Assembly: GCA_019802505.1 (NCBI GenBank)
Contig: JAFMOC010000090.1
Span: 1,172,501 to 1,236,500, forward strand
Origin: Corydoras sp. C115
Taxonomy: Eukaryota; Chordata; Actinopteri; Siluriformes; Callichthyidae
DNA length: 64,000 bases
Direction: 5' to 3'
A program made the position numbers and the translations under genes. Within the stretch, counting starts at the first letter, position 1. Each line of letters opens with the position of its first letter. The notes beneath the pieces were generated by a model. That model saw only the letters and a list, made by a program, of their open reading frames with translations. It was not told the DNA's origin and did not search any database. Below are positions 11,900 through 24,800 of the stretch, piece by piece.

Positions 11900-12113
11900 C
11901 AGTAACCTCAGTCCAGGGTTATTTCTCCCTTTTACCCAAAAATCAAGAGTAGCTTTCCTAACCTGAGCTGTTTCGAGATTTTACCTTCGAACAGTCGACT
12001 ACGGTGGCACCGGAACTCTTGTAGTTAACGTTTTCAAGGTTTTTCTAAATGACTGACTAATGATTTGTGCAGATGATTGCAGGGTACCATTAACATTTGA
12101 GTGTTTGTGTCAG

Positions 12114-12468
12114 GGCGGCACGGTGGCTTAGTGGTTTAGCACGTTCGCCTCTCAGCGCTTGGGATTCCCGGTTCGAATCCCCATCTGGGTGGAGTTTCCA
12201 CGTTCTCCCCGTGTCTGCGTGGGTTTCCTCCGGGTTCTCCGGTTTCCTCCCACAGTCCAAAAACATTGTCAACAATGTCAATTGAATTCTCCAAATTGCT
12301 CCATATAGAGTGTGTTTGTGTGAGTGAATGTGTGCCCAGCGATGGATTGGCGCCCTGTCCTGGGTGTATCTGCCCAGCGCCTGAGACGTTCTCCCCTGGA
12401 TGGGCATGGGGAACCCCACCGCGACCCTAATAGAGGATAAAGTGGGAGATAATGAATGAATGAATGAA
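12114..12468 (+). mobile_element. V-SINE-like SINE with perfect 12-bp TSD
   Basis: Full-length copy between TGTTTGTGTCAG at 12102-12113 and 12469-12480. Confidence 0.8.
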
Positions 12469-12480
12469 TGTTTGTGTCAG

Positions 12481-13185
12481 AGCTTCGGCTCAGAAATGAT
12501 CCCGTGTCAATCACGAGGAGTTCGGCTATAAATGCTTTCACAAGTGGTTCTGAAAGAAAAATAAAAACACGATATTAAAGCCCAGTGCCAGTCCAGCACC
12601 AGGCCTCCATGTGCTACACACTGTGGATACTGTGAACACCCAGTAGGTGTTCGAATAATTCAAACAGAACACACTGAGCTCTCTCATTCCCCAAATTTCT
12701 GCTTCTCCAGTTTCCCCTGGCTTCTGCACGACATAGCTCATGGCCAGCTCTTTATTCTGGAGGATGCTGACATAAATACATTCACAGGCGCGAAGGTTAA
12801 TCCAGTGCAGACATGGCAGCACAGATTCAGCAGAGTGTGCAGGAGGCTGCTATGTGAACATGGATGGATGCTAATCAGAATATCCCACTTGCGGTTCATC
12901 AGCAGCATTTCGTCTTCGTATCTCTTATTTATAAAGTCATGCGCTGCCACAATGTGAACAGTTCTCACGGTTAATAATCGATGACGATGCTGGAAAAACG
13001 CGATTAGTCATAAATCCAGGGAATTGTTCAAATCTCTAACAGATTGCTGGCTACAGCAGGGTATGGCAAAGGCCATACCCTGAACGTTGCTGCCCCCTTG
13101 TGGACGTGTAAAGTAATGCGCGTGGGTACTTGTCAAAACACTGGTACAGAGTCTTCATGGCGTTGATTTAAATACATCAGCAGTC
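12481..13185. other. unique intergenic stretch with a short perfect hairpin
   Basis: No exon supported. Two overlapping minus-strand open frames (12538-12968) lack convincing splice sites and any family resemblance. 13060-13080 can form a 9-bp hairpin (GGGTATGGC / GCCATACCC). Confidence 0.4.
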
Positions 13186-13790
13186 ATATTTTGGAACACG
13201 CCCCCTTTCTGCTCCATTTATTGTCCGTGTTCTCAGTTCTACAGTTCCATTCTGTAGTCCATCTGTTTTTGTTGTACAGTACATACTGAGTACTCTGTTC
13301 TAATGGTCAGAACCCCAATAGTACCACCACAGAGCAGGGACTATTGGGGGTGTGCATTATTCCTATCCCACAGTGTCACTGAGGTGTTTAAATGAAACTA
13401 CAGCAGCACTGCTGCACCCCCTCAACACATCAGTGTCACTGCAGAACCGTCAATAAACAATCCACCACCCAAATGATACCTGTTCTGTGATGCTCCAGAG
13501 AACCAACAGGGCACTAACAAAAACAAAGAACGCAGATGGACTACAGACTGTAATTATAAAACTACAAAGTCCATCTGGAGGATATAAGGAATGGAAGACA
13601 AGACAAGAAGGGGGTGTGGCCTAACTTATGACGGATACTGTATGATGTGTGGACCCAGTATGTTGTGTATGTCTTTTCCTTTTTGGGTTTATACTTCATA
13701 TCTATATGATAAGTGGAGGAGATAGAGAATGGAAGACAAGAAAAAAAAAAAGGGGGCGTCTCCAAACTATTGATCCATTTGGTACTGTAT
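13186..13790 (-). mobile_element. MITE-like element M1 with partly repeated end
   Basis: Starts GGAACACGCCCCCTTTCTGC and ends CTTATGACGGATACTGTAT near 13647. The terminal segment (GATAAGTGGAGGAGATAGAG ... GGGGGCG) occurs again at 13707-13790. Confidence 0.6.
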
Positions 13791-14080
13791 ATTCATTCAT
13801 TCATTATCTCCCGCTTTATCCTCTATTAGGGTCGCGGTGGGGTTCCCCATGCCCATCCAGGGGAGAACGTTTCGGGCACTGGGCAGATAGACCCAGGACA
13901 GGGCGCCAATCCATCGCTGGGCACACACTCACTCACACAGATACACTCTATATGGGGCAATTTGGAGAATTCAATCGACTTATCCATGTTTTTGGACTGT
14001 GGGAGGAAACCGGAGAACCCGGAGAAAACCCACGCAGACACGGGGAGAACATGGAAACTCCACCCAGATGGGGATTCGAG
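13791..14080 (-). mobile_element. V-SINE-like SINE truncated at the B box
   Basis: Young minus copy ending at CAGATGGGGATTCGAG, followed by an (AT)n tract and then another minus copy. Confidence 0.75.
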
Positions 14081-14086
14081 GTACTG

Positions 14087-14091
<5 letters not shown>

Positions 14092-14157
<66 letters not shown>
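14092..14157. repeat. (AT)n microsatellite
   Basis: About 33 AT units lying exactly between two minus-strand SINEs. Confidence 0.95.
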
Positions 14158-14161
<4 letters not shown>

Positions 14162-14508
14162 TTCATTCATTCATTATCTCCCGCTTTATCCTCTATTAGG
14201 GTCGCGGTGGGGTTCCCCATGCCCATCCAGGGGAGAACGTTTCGGGCGCTGGGCAGATACGCCCAGGACAGGGTGCCAATCCATCGCTGGGCACACACTC
14301 ACTCACACATACACACTCTATATGGGGCAATTTTTGAGAATTCAATTGACTTGATCCATATTTTTGGACTGTGGGAGGAAACCGGAGAACCCGGAGGAAA
14401 CCCACGCAGACACGGGGAGAACATGGAAACTCCACCCAGATAGGGATTCGAACCGGGAATCCCTAGTGCTGAGAGGCGAACATGCTAAACCACTAAGCCA
14501 CCGTGCCT
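14158..14508 (-). mobile_element. V-SINE-like SINE inserted in (AT)n
   Basis: Full-length minus copy. AT repeats continue on the far side (14508-14521), as expected if it inserted into the microsatellite and duplicated AT target bases. Lies 3' of cpz. Confidence 0.75.
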
Positions 14509-14751
14509 ATATATATATATATGATTATATTGTTTATCTGTAGGAGGATTATATGCTGGATTAATATTTAGTTTAGGTTGCAGCAGTTTTTTTAGTAACA
14601 GCATGTTTTTGTATCGTGGTGTTATTTATAGTTTAGTTTGAATGGAATGAATTCAGAATGTAGGTTTTTGGTGACCCAAGCCAGCCGTTAATTGCATTGG
14701 ATAATGGTCAACATTATAACAACCCAACTTCAGGTGAACAACTGGGTGAAC

Positions 14752-14757
14752 TTTATT
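14752..14757 (-). promoter_or_regulatory. cpz: cpz polyadenylation signal
   Basis: On the minus strand CCAATAAAG lies about 70 bases after the cpz stop codon, the canonical AATAAA hexamer. A 3' UTR of roughly 90-100 nt is inferred; this is short but ordinary. Confidence 0.65.
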
Positions 14758-14824
14758 GGATGGCTGACCTTTCCGTGTGTTACAGAAAGCTAAGGTGCAG
14801 TGATGGAGAGCACAGGCTGAAGTG

Positions 14825-15174
14825 TTAATAGTTCCTGAGGAGCCATGTGGGAGAAGACATGCCCAGTTGGCTGAAATAGGCCCACCACCATGGCTTTTCA
14901 CTTCGCCCTTCTCCGTTCTCGCCCTGCTCCGGCTCATTGTGCTGCTCGAACTGGTTGAAGGGGTCGAAGCGCTCGTAGTTGTCCAGCTCGGGGATGTTGA
15001 TGCGCTCGAGGTCAGGTTCTACCGGCTCCTTGTTCAGCACGAAGTCCACACGGCCCACCTTCTGCAAATTGTAAGGCAGTTTGATCCGCTTCATTACTTT
15101 CGAGTAGCCAGGAGCCGTCGCACTCACAATGTAGACCCCCGGAGTCAGGAGCCTCCAGTAGTCCCCGTCTTCAG
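14825..15174 (-). CDS. cpz: cpz exon 11: end of transthyretin-like domain and WWW tail
   Basis: Acceptor CTCTATGCAG; encodes EDGDYWRLLTPG and ATAPGYSKVMKRIKL, a Glu/Asp/Asn-rich linker, then KPWWWAYFSQ and SPTWLLRNY before a TAA stop (14827-14825). The Trp-rich tail matches the mammalian CPZ C-terminus as I recall it. Confidence 0.94.
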
Positions 15175-18100
15175 CTGCATAGAGGAGGTAGTCATTAGTG
15201 TGATCAGATCCCAGTAATTAAGAAACACATAGAAAACACGTTGGACATGCATTTAGATTTAGTGGCAATTTTGTAAAAATAAAAGATCACTGGATTATAT
15301 TGAATCCATATTTTTTAAATAGAATAAGCACATTTTTGGATGTATTATGAATTTTGGCTTTAGAACCTCACATTTTTGCCTTGATATTTCCTTATGTCAT
15401 AAGCAGCCACTAGATGGCGACAAATAGTTCATACAGTACTGTACACGCTGTAATATTTCTCTTAATAGTTTACTAGGGTCACAGGGGAGGCTTCCCCATG
15501 CCCATTCATGTTTTAGGACAGGGACAGGGCACCAATCGCTGGGCACACACTCTCCCACACAGACGCACACATTATATAGGGGCAATTTACCTTAAATAAT
15601 TCACATGATCGCACACAGAGACAGACGCTCACACTCTTTATGGGGTCAATTTTCCATCCATCCATTATCTTGGTGGCGGGGGGGGTTCCCCATGTCCATC
15701 CAAGAAAGAACGTTTCAGGCGCTGGGCAGATACACCCAGGACATGGCGGCAATCTATCTCTGGGCATGGGGTCAATTTTGATAGGGGCAATTTAGTGCAG
15801 CCAATTCAACTTGAATCCATGATTTTGGACTGTGGGAGGAAATGGGAGAACCCGGAGAAAACACATGTGGACACGGGGAGAACACGGGGGGGGGATGCCC
15901 ATCCAGGGGAGAACAACTCAGGCGCTGGGCAGACACCCAGGACAGGGCGCCACTCTATCACTGGACACACACTCACTCACACAGACACACTCTATATGGG
16001 GCAATTTGGAGAACTCAGTTGACTTGATTCATGTTTTTGGACTGTGGGAGGAAACCAGAGAACCCGGAGGAAACCCACGCGGACACGGGGAGAACGTGGG
16101 TTTCGATGGGGATGGGGATGGGGATTTGAACCAGGAATCCCTAGCACTGAGAGGAGAACATTCTAACTAACTACTAAACCACCGTACCGCCCGAAAAGAG
16201 AATATTTAACCCATAATTAAAGCTTTTCTGTATGTATTGCATTTTTTAATGCCGTACACTTTAACATATGCTTTTAAGTTGCTTACGGCATTGATGACCT
16301 ACCTGTTGTGATGTCATGCCGAATCCCTCTCACTGATATAATGGCCCCTTTGACTCCGTTTCCGTCTCTGTCTTTCACAACACCTTTGATGCCTCTGTGG
16401 ACCTGCCGCCCCAAAACAACAGCCTTAACAAGAACAGCAAACACCTTTAATACCTGAATATTAGTATTTAATTAGCTCCATGTGGAGTTATAGGTCATTT
16501 GTATCGTCTCATTCCGTTTGTTCACATTTGGGGGTGCCGAAAGAACCTGTTTGCCCCACCCCCCCGATTATGTTGTCACAAATCCAACAGGACGAGACTT
16601 ACAGACTCCATAAAGCTGAGCAGAGCCTCCTTATTCCTGAGCCACTCGGGGTAGAGCTCGTCCTCTGCAGGGAATTTATCACAGCCGAGTTCCACCGTCA
16701 GCTCCAAACAGTTAGTGTGTAGGTAATTAAAGTCTGACATGCCTGAAACACACACATACACACACACATTTGTTCATAGGCACTTTATATAGACATAAAT
16801 ACCACCACCCTAATATCAACGATGAGGTGAGGGTTTCCTCCAGGTTCTCCGGTTGCCTCCCACAGTCCAAAAACATGGATTCAAGGTTAGTTGGCTGCTT
16901 TAAATTGCCTCTAAATTGTCCCTATAATAGTGTGTGTGTGTGTATGTGCTTTATTCAAGCTGAATTGCCCCTATATAGTGTCTGTGTATGTGAATGTAAG
17001 CCCAGCAATGGATTGGCACCATGTTCTTAGAGTATCTGTCCAGCGCCCAAAATGTTCTCCTCAGGATAGGCATAGGGAACCACCCCACTACCCTAGTAGG
17101 GGACAAGATAATGAGATGAGATGTTTCAGAAATAACGAACAGATGTCCTTCACTTAATTTTCCACACAGCATACGTATATGTTGATACTATATGTTGATG
17201 GCTTGCTCTTTGTCGCCATCTAGTGTTCAATATAATGAGATCAGATGAGAAATGTTTAATTTAATCAATATATTAAGGTTTATTTTTATTATGACCCAAT
17301 GGGTGTGGTAGCTCAGGGGTTAGGGTGATTGGCTATCAATCAGAAGGTTGGGGGTTCAAATCCCATGTTCATACTGTGGGTCCTTGAGCAAGACCCTTAA
17401 CCCTCATTGCTTCAGGGATGCTGTATTACCAACCCTGTGCTCTGACTCTCCTCCAAGCTGGGAATGCTGTAAACCATTTTGGATAAACACGTCTGCGAAA
17501 TGACCAAATGTAAATGTAACGTAAAAATATACAAATCCCAGTTAGTTACCTCCAGGGAAGCTGTACCACAGAGCTCCGTTAATGATGCCCCCTCTGTTGA
17601 CGAAAGAGCTTCCACATCTCTCCGTGTCATTGTTGGACATCGTGGCATGAGCATCAGCATATGTTCTGGCCAGCTGCTTGAAGATCTACACACATGGTTC
17701 TCTTCTTAAAATGGAATGCAAGCATTTTGATATCCATCCATCCATCCATCCATCCATCATCTTCAGCTTTATCCTATATTAGGGTCGCGGGGAGGGGGGG
17801 GTTCCCCATGCCCATCCAGGGGAGAACGTTTCGGGCGCTGGGCAGATACACCCAGAACAGGACGCCAATCTATCGCTGGACACACACTCACTCACACAGA
17901 CACACTCTATATGGGGCAATTTGGAGAACTCACTTGGCTTGATCCATGTTTTTGGACTGTGGGAGGAAACCGGAGAACGCGGAGGAAACCACGGGGAGAA
18001 CATGGAAACTCCACCCAGATTGGGATTCGAACCGGGAATCCCTAGCGCTGAGAGGAGAACATGCCAACCACTAAGCCACCGCCCCGTCCCACTTTGATAT

Positions 18101-21100
18101 CGTGCAATACCATTATATAAGCAGGAGAAATAAAAGGTGAAGCATTGAACTGTGAACGCAGCAATGTTATTGTTTTATAGTATTTTAAAAGACGTCCCCC
18201 CTATGAGTGTCCATCCAGCAGAAACATATAGTTTTGAGGACTATCCCAGCCATCTTTAGGGATTTGTAGCTTCTATTTTGTGGCAAAAGCTACTGCATGT
18301 GTGCAAGTGAACCCAGAGGGTCGTGAAGCATGTGCTCCTGTTTGACCTGTGTGTTCTAATATGTCAAGGAGCTGTAGATGTAGTATTATCAGTATTAAAT
18401 TAAACAGAATTCAAAACCTGCTCATCAGGTGTGGGGGAGAACATTTTCTCCTCCTCAGGATGTCTCGAGAAGTCAAAGGGATACGAGATGACCAGCTCGC
18501 CTCCATGTAAACTGGCAGATATGACAAATGGTATGGCCCTGATCCACTTCATCACAGCGTAGGTCTCTGGAGCCACCTGCCAAGAGGAGGGAGGGGTACA
18601 CGTCATCACGGACTTACAACATTGTGCCATGATTAGGGCAAACGGTGAGGATGATGGGCTGTCAATCCGAAAGTTTGGGGTACCTAAAAACGTCTCCATA
18701 TTTAATTTATTATACATTTATTTATACTTTCCCTGTAAAACATCCTGTGTCGTTTAAAACTTGTTATACCTTAGTCATCCAGAAGGAGTCCGGGATCGGC
18801 AGGTGGTCATTGCGGAATCGGACGAAGCGCCGTCGGTTGTAAAAGATGGAGGTCAGGTCAGGAAAGTTGCGGTTCAGGTCGATGTTCTGGGCGTTGGCTC
18901 TGCCGCTGATCCACCCGTTGTAAACGTGACCCTAAAATGCGTCACGAACAAGTCGGCCAGAACACAAGCACATGCTGTTAGGTTTTGATGAATCATCGCA
19001 CATCGGACAGCAAGCATTTTGATCGTCCATCATATGCCCCGATGCTAAAACGGGCACTAGTTGACTTGACTGGAAGCATGGAGGTGGCAGCATCATGCTG
19101 TGGGAATGATCTGGTGTGGACAAAACGAATCCAGTGGAAATACTTACCTTAAATCTGGTGAAGCATGTGAAATAAAATGGTGTATGACGAAAATTGACCT
19201 CATCTAGTGTAATTAGTGTGATTAACGTCTTCCACGATCCGTATAACATGCAGGATATACTCAGAAGTCAAGATGCAAACGAGTCTGTGAGAGTCATTTG
19301 GAGGCATTTGCCCAAACGTGAAACACAACAAATGTCCAACATGCTTAAGACGTAGATTGTCCATCATGCAAAATCAAAGAGGAGAAAATGTGCAGAGACA
19401 GAGCTCGAACGGATCACCACGGTTCAGTCGGGTCATTCAGCCTGATTACCGAATCATTCATTGGTCTTACACATGCAGTGCACTTCTCAGCTGCTATTAG
19501 GATTTGCAATGTATATTTATACAAATCATGTATAAATGATGTGTTCCAAATCATTTCTCCGTGTTTAGTTGCTTTTAGGTTGCAGGAAGGTGAGTGAAGA
19601 GGCTTCGGTTATATGTTCATATCAGTGGTCAGACAAAAACTCTGGATTCAGAATTCAGGATTGGGGTTAGCTTGTTGGCACGTCAACAAGGGGCTCCAGG
19701 TTTGAATCCCAATTTGGGTGGAGTTTTCATGTTCTCCCTGTGTGGGTTCGTGTGGGTTTTTTCCGGGTTGTCTTTTATCTTCCTACAGTCCAAAAATATA
19801 GATCCAAGATTTGGCTGCTCTAAATTACCCCTATATATGGTGTGTGTGTGTGTGTGTGTGTACACAATGATGGATTGGCGCCCTGTCCTGGGTGTATCTG
19901 CCCAGCGCCTGAGATGTTCTCCACTGGAAGACATGAATGTTTTTTTTTGTTTGTTTCCACACCACTGAGAGATCCATATAAAGCCTCTGCATGCACGACC
20001 ACACAGTCAGATCCATCTGATCGTTAATCGATTCAGCACGTCACATGCTGCCTGTAGTTGTTTATAGGTTTTTTTTTCAAAATCTGTTCGGAACCCGTGC
20101 TGTTCATTCCAGTACCACAGGAAATCAAGCTCAAAAATAGATGTTAAAATGAATATACGGTACCAGACACAAGTTAGGACACGCCCCCTTCTCAATATAT
20201 TCTCTATTTCCTCAATTTACCATAAAGATGGGCTTTGTAGTTTTACAATTAGTTAGGCCTCTGTTGGTTCTCTGTTCTCTGTTGATCAGGAGCATCACAG
20301 AACAGGTATCATTTGGGTGGTGGATTGTTTATTGTCAGTTCTGCAGTGACACTGATGTGGTGAGGGGGGGTTTTAGTGCAGCAGTGCTGCTGGAGTTTCA
20401 TTTCTCAACCTCAGTGACACTGCTGGGATAGGACCAATGCACCCACCAAATAAATCCCTGCTCTGTGGTGGTACTATTGTGGTCCTGACCATTAGAACAG
20501 AGTACACAGTATGTACTGTACAACACAAACAGATGGACTACAGATTGGAACTGTAGAACTACAACGTCCATCTTCACAGGAAGTGGAACTGAGAGGTGTG
20601 TAGAAACTTTTGACTCGTACTGTACCAAAAGCATGAAATTGAAATGAATTGAAGTAGAAATAACCAGTTAGTGAAGGGTTCCCTTTACCAGTGGTCCATT
20701 TGCATTGGTTAATTCTTGATTTGTTTACTTTTATCTGCTAACATTTCTCGCCTCAGGCCAATGAAGTCGTGACATCGTTTTGTAGTCAGCACTGTGTTTG
20801 TGATGCGTAGGGTGACCAGGTTCCAATTCACCAGATGTGGGACAAAGACTATGTTTGTGTGCGATAATGTGGGACACCAACACACTGCCATATATATTTA
20901 ATATAAATTTGCATTGTTTGTGTTGTTGGCGCCCCCTTAACATGCGTCCGCGTTCCCAATTGGTTGACATTCAAACAGCCCGCCTCTCCCCCAATAACAG
21001 ACAACAGTCATCCAATGTCGGATAATAAAATACGTATTTAAAAACTGGAGTCTGACTTTAAATAACCATGCTGGACAATGTCTCAGTTTGCGGGACGCGT

Positions 21101-21789
21101 GAAAAGTAACGAAATTGCGTGACTGTCCCGCATAAAGCGGGACATCTGGTCACCCTAATGATGCCCAATTATATATAAAACTCTAGTTCTAAGCAGTTTT
21201 TCCTTTTCACCTTCATCATGTTCTGTGGTGAATAAACATGTTCAGAACCCGAAGCATTTTTCTTGCTGGATCTTTCTGTATTATGATCATATTTATGTCA
21301 TAATGCTAATGTTGCTACATGTAGCTTTGTTGTTGTACAGTTACTCTACAGATAATACATTTGTGCGCGTTCTTAAAAAGAAAGACCAACCACAAAGTGA
21401 TACAACCTCCGTATCCCTGCCTTACGTTGATGTAGCTTACAGACGTGTAGCCAATGTGCAGTAGCATTAGCTTGCATGTAGCAATATTAGCATTATGACT
21501 CTGAAACCACATTGTAATCTGACGATACAGAGATGTAGAAGAATTATACGTACACAAAAGGAAATGTACGAGGTTCTGAACATGTATAGTCAGCATAGAA
21601 TCTGAATGGAGGAGAATTTTGGAAAACACTAATTATTTTTTGCTAATAAAAGTCATGCTTAGATCCAGAGTGTTAAATACGAGGATTAAAAAACTGAAGC
21701 ACAACTCTAGTTTATTTTAAGCCTGATTTCAGGTCAGTTTGGAATAATCTGAATTATTATGATAATCTAAATTGTTCATGTTGTTTGTA

Positions 21790-21826
<37 letters not shown>

Positions 21827-24800
21827 GAGGAATAATGAAATAATTATTTTAAAAAAAATAAAAATAAAAGCAAATTTAACTCCTAGACAAATGCACAATT
21901 TTTTAAAGAGCAGGTGGAACGCAGATAACGCAGAAAGGACCGTATTAAAGATCGGGCCTCGCCGCTCTTCAGGACCTGGTCTGGTGCAGGGAGTTTAGAC
22001 AGTGTGATGACTCCACCCAAGACACGACAAATGGACAGACGCCGGCCAGGTCACGACTGACACGGGTGGATATTTACTTCTGGGTTGGTGTTTTCAGGGT
22101 CGTTGCTATCTGCTACCTCAGAGGCGGCCAGCTCGTAGCCGTCCGGGTTCATGGAAGGTAGCAGGTGAATGCGCGTGCGGTTGATGAGACTCTGGATGCG
22201 TTCATTGCCCAGCAGGTACTCCGAGCAAAGGTACTGAGCCAAATAGATGAGCAGCTGGCGGCCTAAGACTTCGTTTCCATGCATGTTTCCAATCAGCTTG
22301 ATCTCCGGCTCCACTATGGCACAGATGACAACAGGAGTTTAACGTGACGCCCATTCTTTTGCCCTATTTGAGGGCATTTCTGGATTCTCGTAGCATTAAT
22401 AATCAGAACGGTAATGCTCACACAGCTCGTGTTGTCCAGGATTGCTGGAAAACTCAAGGACCATCAGCGACTTGCCCTCCACACTGCGACCGATGCTGTA
22501 GGTTCTGGAGATCTGGGGACATTTGGCTGCTGTTTTCTTCAGGATGCTGAACATCTGCTCGTTGGTGTGGTACACAAACTGGAGAATGGTACCCTGTCCT
22601 CCATCAGCCATCCCTGCCATGGCAACCTCTTGCCTAGCTGGGGGACGATGCGAAAAAGAGGGACTGAACGAGTGGCATCATTTAAAACCTATCTGTAGGT
22701 ATCTAGTCAGACTCTTCTTCAAAATGCCCTTATTGGAAGTGTTACTGAATCGATACATCAATAGATAAATGCCCCGGCGGGTAATAAGAGTTACCTCTGA
22801 GCGTAGACAGCGGGTCAACACATCCCTCCTCCTCAGCACCAAAGAAACGGTCGCAATCCAAGAAATAAGGCCAGGCCATGTGGATGGCATCGAATTCGTG
22901 CACGCAGCTTCTCCTCACCGCCTCACAGGAACTACGGCACGGCTTGATCTTGATGCCCCCCCGACACTTCGGGGCCATCACGGAGCAGCCGAGGAGTCGG
23001 ATCTCTGGCAAGCACTCGCCCTTCAGAAGGCCATCGAGGACGCTCAGCAGCAGATACTCTGCACTCTGCTCCACCTCCTGCCGTGACTGCTGCCCCAGTA
23101 GGTTGGGATGAATACTCTGTCTGTAAGGCAAATTCTGGCAGTAGCCCAGAAACATGTCTGTGCACTGCGCTACGAATGAGAAACACAACGGAATAAATGT
23201 CACAGGGCATCGGGATCTTCTCAGGTGTTTATGTATTTATGACTGCACAACTTGTAAGCTGGTTGGCATAATCATGGTCACCCCCAGGGCTGCCATCCAG
23301 CTCTCATTGGGCTAAAGGCGGGGAAATGCCCCGGACAGGTCATCAGTCTGTCATAGCTCTGACACACCCATGTTTTGGGTTTCCACATTTCTGAGAATCG
23401 TTTCTGGACCCGGCTTAACAAAGCACATAACTTAACAAAACTTTAAGACATCATGTTTTGATGACTGCTCTGCATTGTGCGATATTATTACACAATTTTT
23501 AACTTTTCAAAAAAAGTACCGCAATGCAGTTTCTTTTTGCTATTTATTTAAAGTGAACACGACATGATATTTTATTACCGAAGATTTCCGCTTTATCCTC
23601 TATTAGGGTCGCGGTGGGGTTCCCCATGTTCATCCAGGGGAGAACGTTTCGGCGCTGGGTAGATACACCCAGGACAGGGCGCCAATCTATCGCTGGACAC
23701 ACACACACTCACATAGACACACTCTATATGGGGCAATTTGGAGAATTCAATTGATCTTGATCCATGTGTTTGGACATGGAAACTCCACCCAGATTGGGAT
23801 TTGAACCGGGAAGAACACAAGTTTTCTGCAAATAGAAAAATTTTTGTCTTAAGTTCCATGTGTGTGTGGTAGCTAAGTGGTTAGGATGTTGGCCTATCAA
23901 TCTGAAGGTTGTGGGTTCAAATCCCAAGTTCAATGTGTCAAATACACCAATGTGGGTCCTTGAGGAAACCCTAATAGAGGATAAAGCGGAAGATAATGAT
24001 TGAATGAATGAATGAATGAATGAATTAATTAATTAATTAATTAATTAATTTCTCCAGTCCTCATTGTCTGGTACGGGATAGGGGAGAAAATGTCCCGACT
24101 CTCCCTCCCTGTGACCACTTGTACCCAACCTGCCAAAAAAATGACCTTTCTTCCACCAACATTTTGTCTGTTACTTGTGCAGTAGCATGTTTATCTGATC
24201 CGGTGATCTTTTTCAACTTAATCGGCCTGGAGACAAAGCCTTTAACCTTTCACATACTGAACATTCTTCCAGATCCAGATCTGTAGCAAGGAAACATCTT
24301 GCTGGATGTGAATTCCACTGGGAATTCCTTAAAAATGTCGGATTTCTATCCGTTTTATGCGATCAAATGAATACTTCGCCCCGCCGTGGTTAATACCTAC
24401 TGATTCAAACAGTATAGTGAAGCCAGAAGAGGTTAACTCATCCTGGCTTTGCCTCCCTCAGACAGCTCAGACCCCGTGAACATCTCAGAATGTCTGGATA
24501 AGACACATCACCGGGACCGTCAGCTCATCACCTGAAGCTAAACCCCATTAAATGGCGAGCTGTTTTGCATTCCAACATGTTACTCTGCAGAGATCTTGCT
24601 GTCTCTTTAGGACGCTTCTAAATTAAGTTGTGTACAGGGTTGCCCACCGTTGCGGGTACATGTGCTTACTTCTTCAATGTGTGTGTATGTGTGTGTTATA
24701 CTGCAGGGATAGGTTAAATGTAGAGGACTAATTCATTCATATCTCACTACGTTGCCTCCCACGGTGGCTTAGTGGTTGGCATGTTCTCTTCTCAGCTCTA

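Noticed and set aside
12538..12968. Two overlapping minus-strand frames as possible exons
   Set aside because: No recognised family, no paired splice sites and no neighbouring exons.
22078..23169. CPE, CPN1 or CPM instead of CPZ; or a secreted frizzled-related protein
   Set aside because: The frizzled domain joined in phase to a carboxypeptidase and the WWW tail fit only CPZ.
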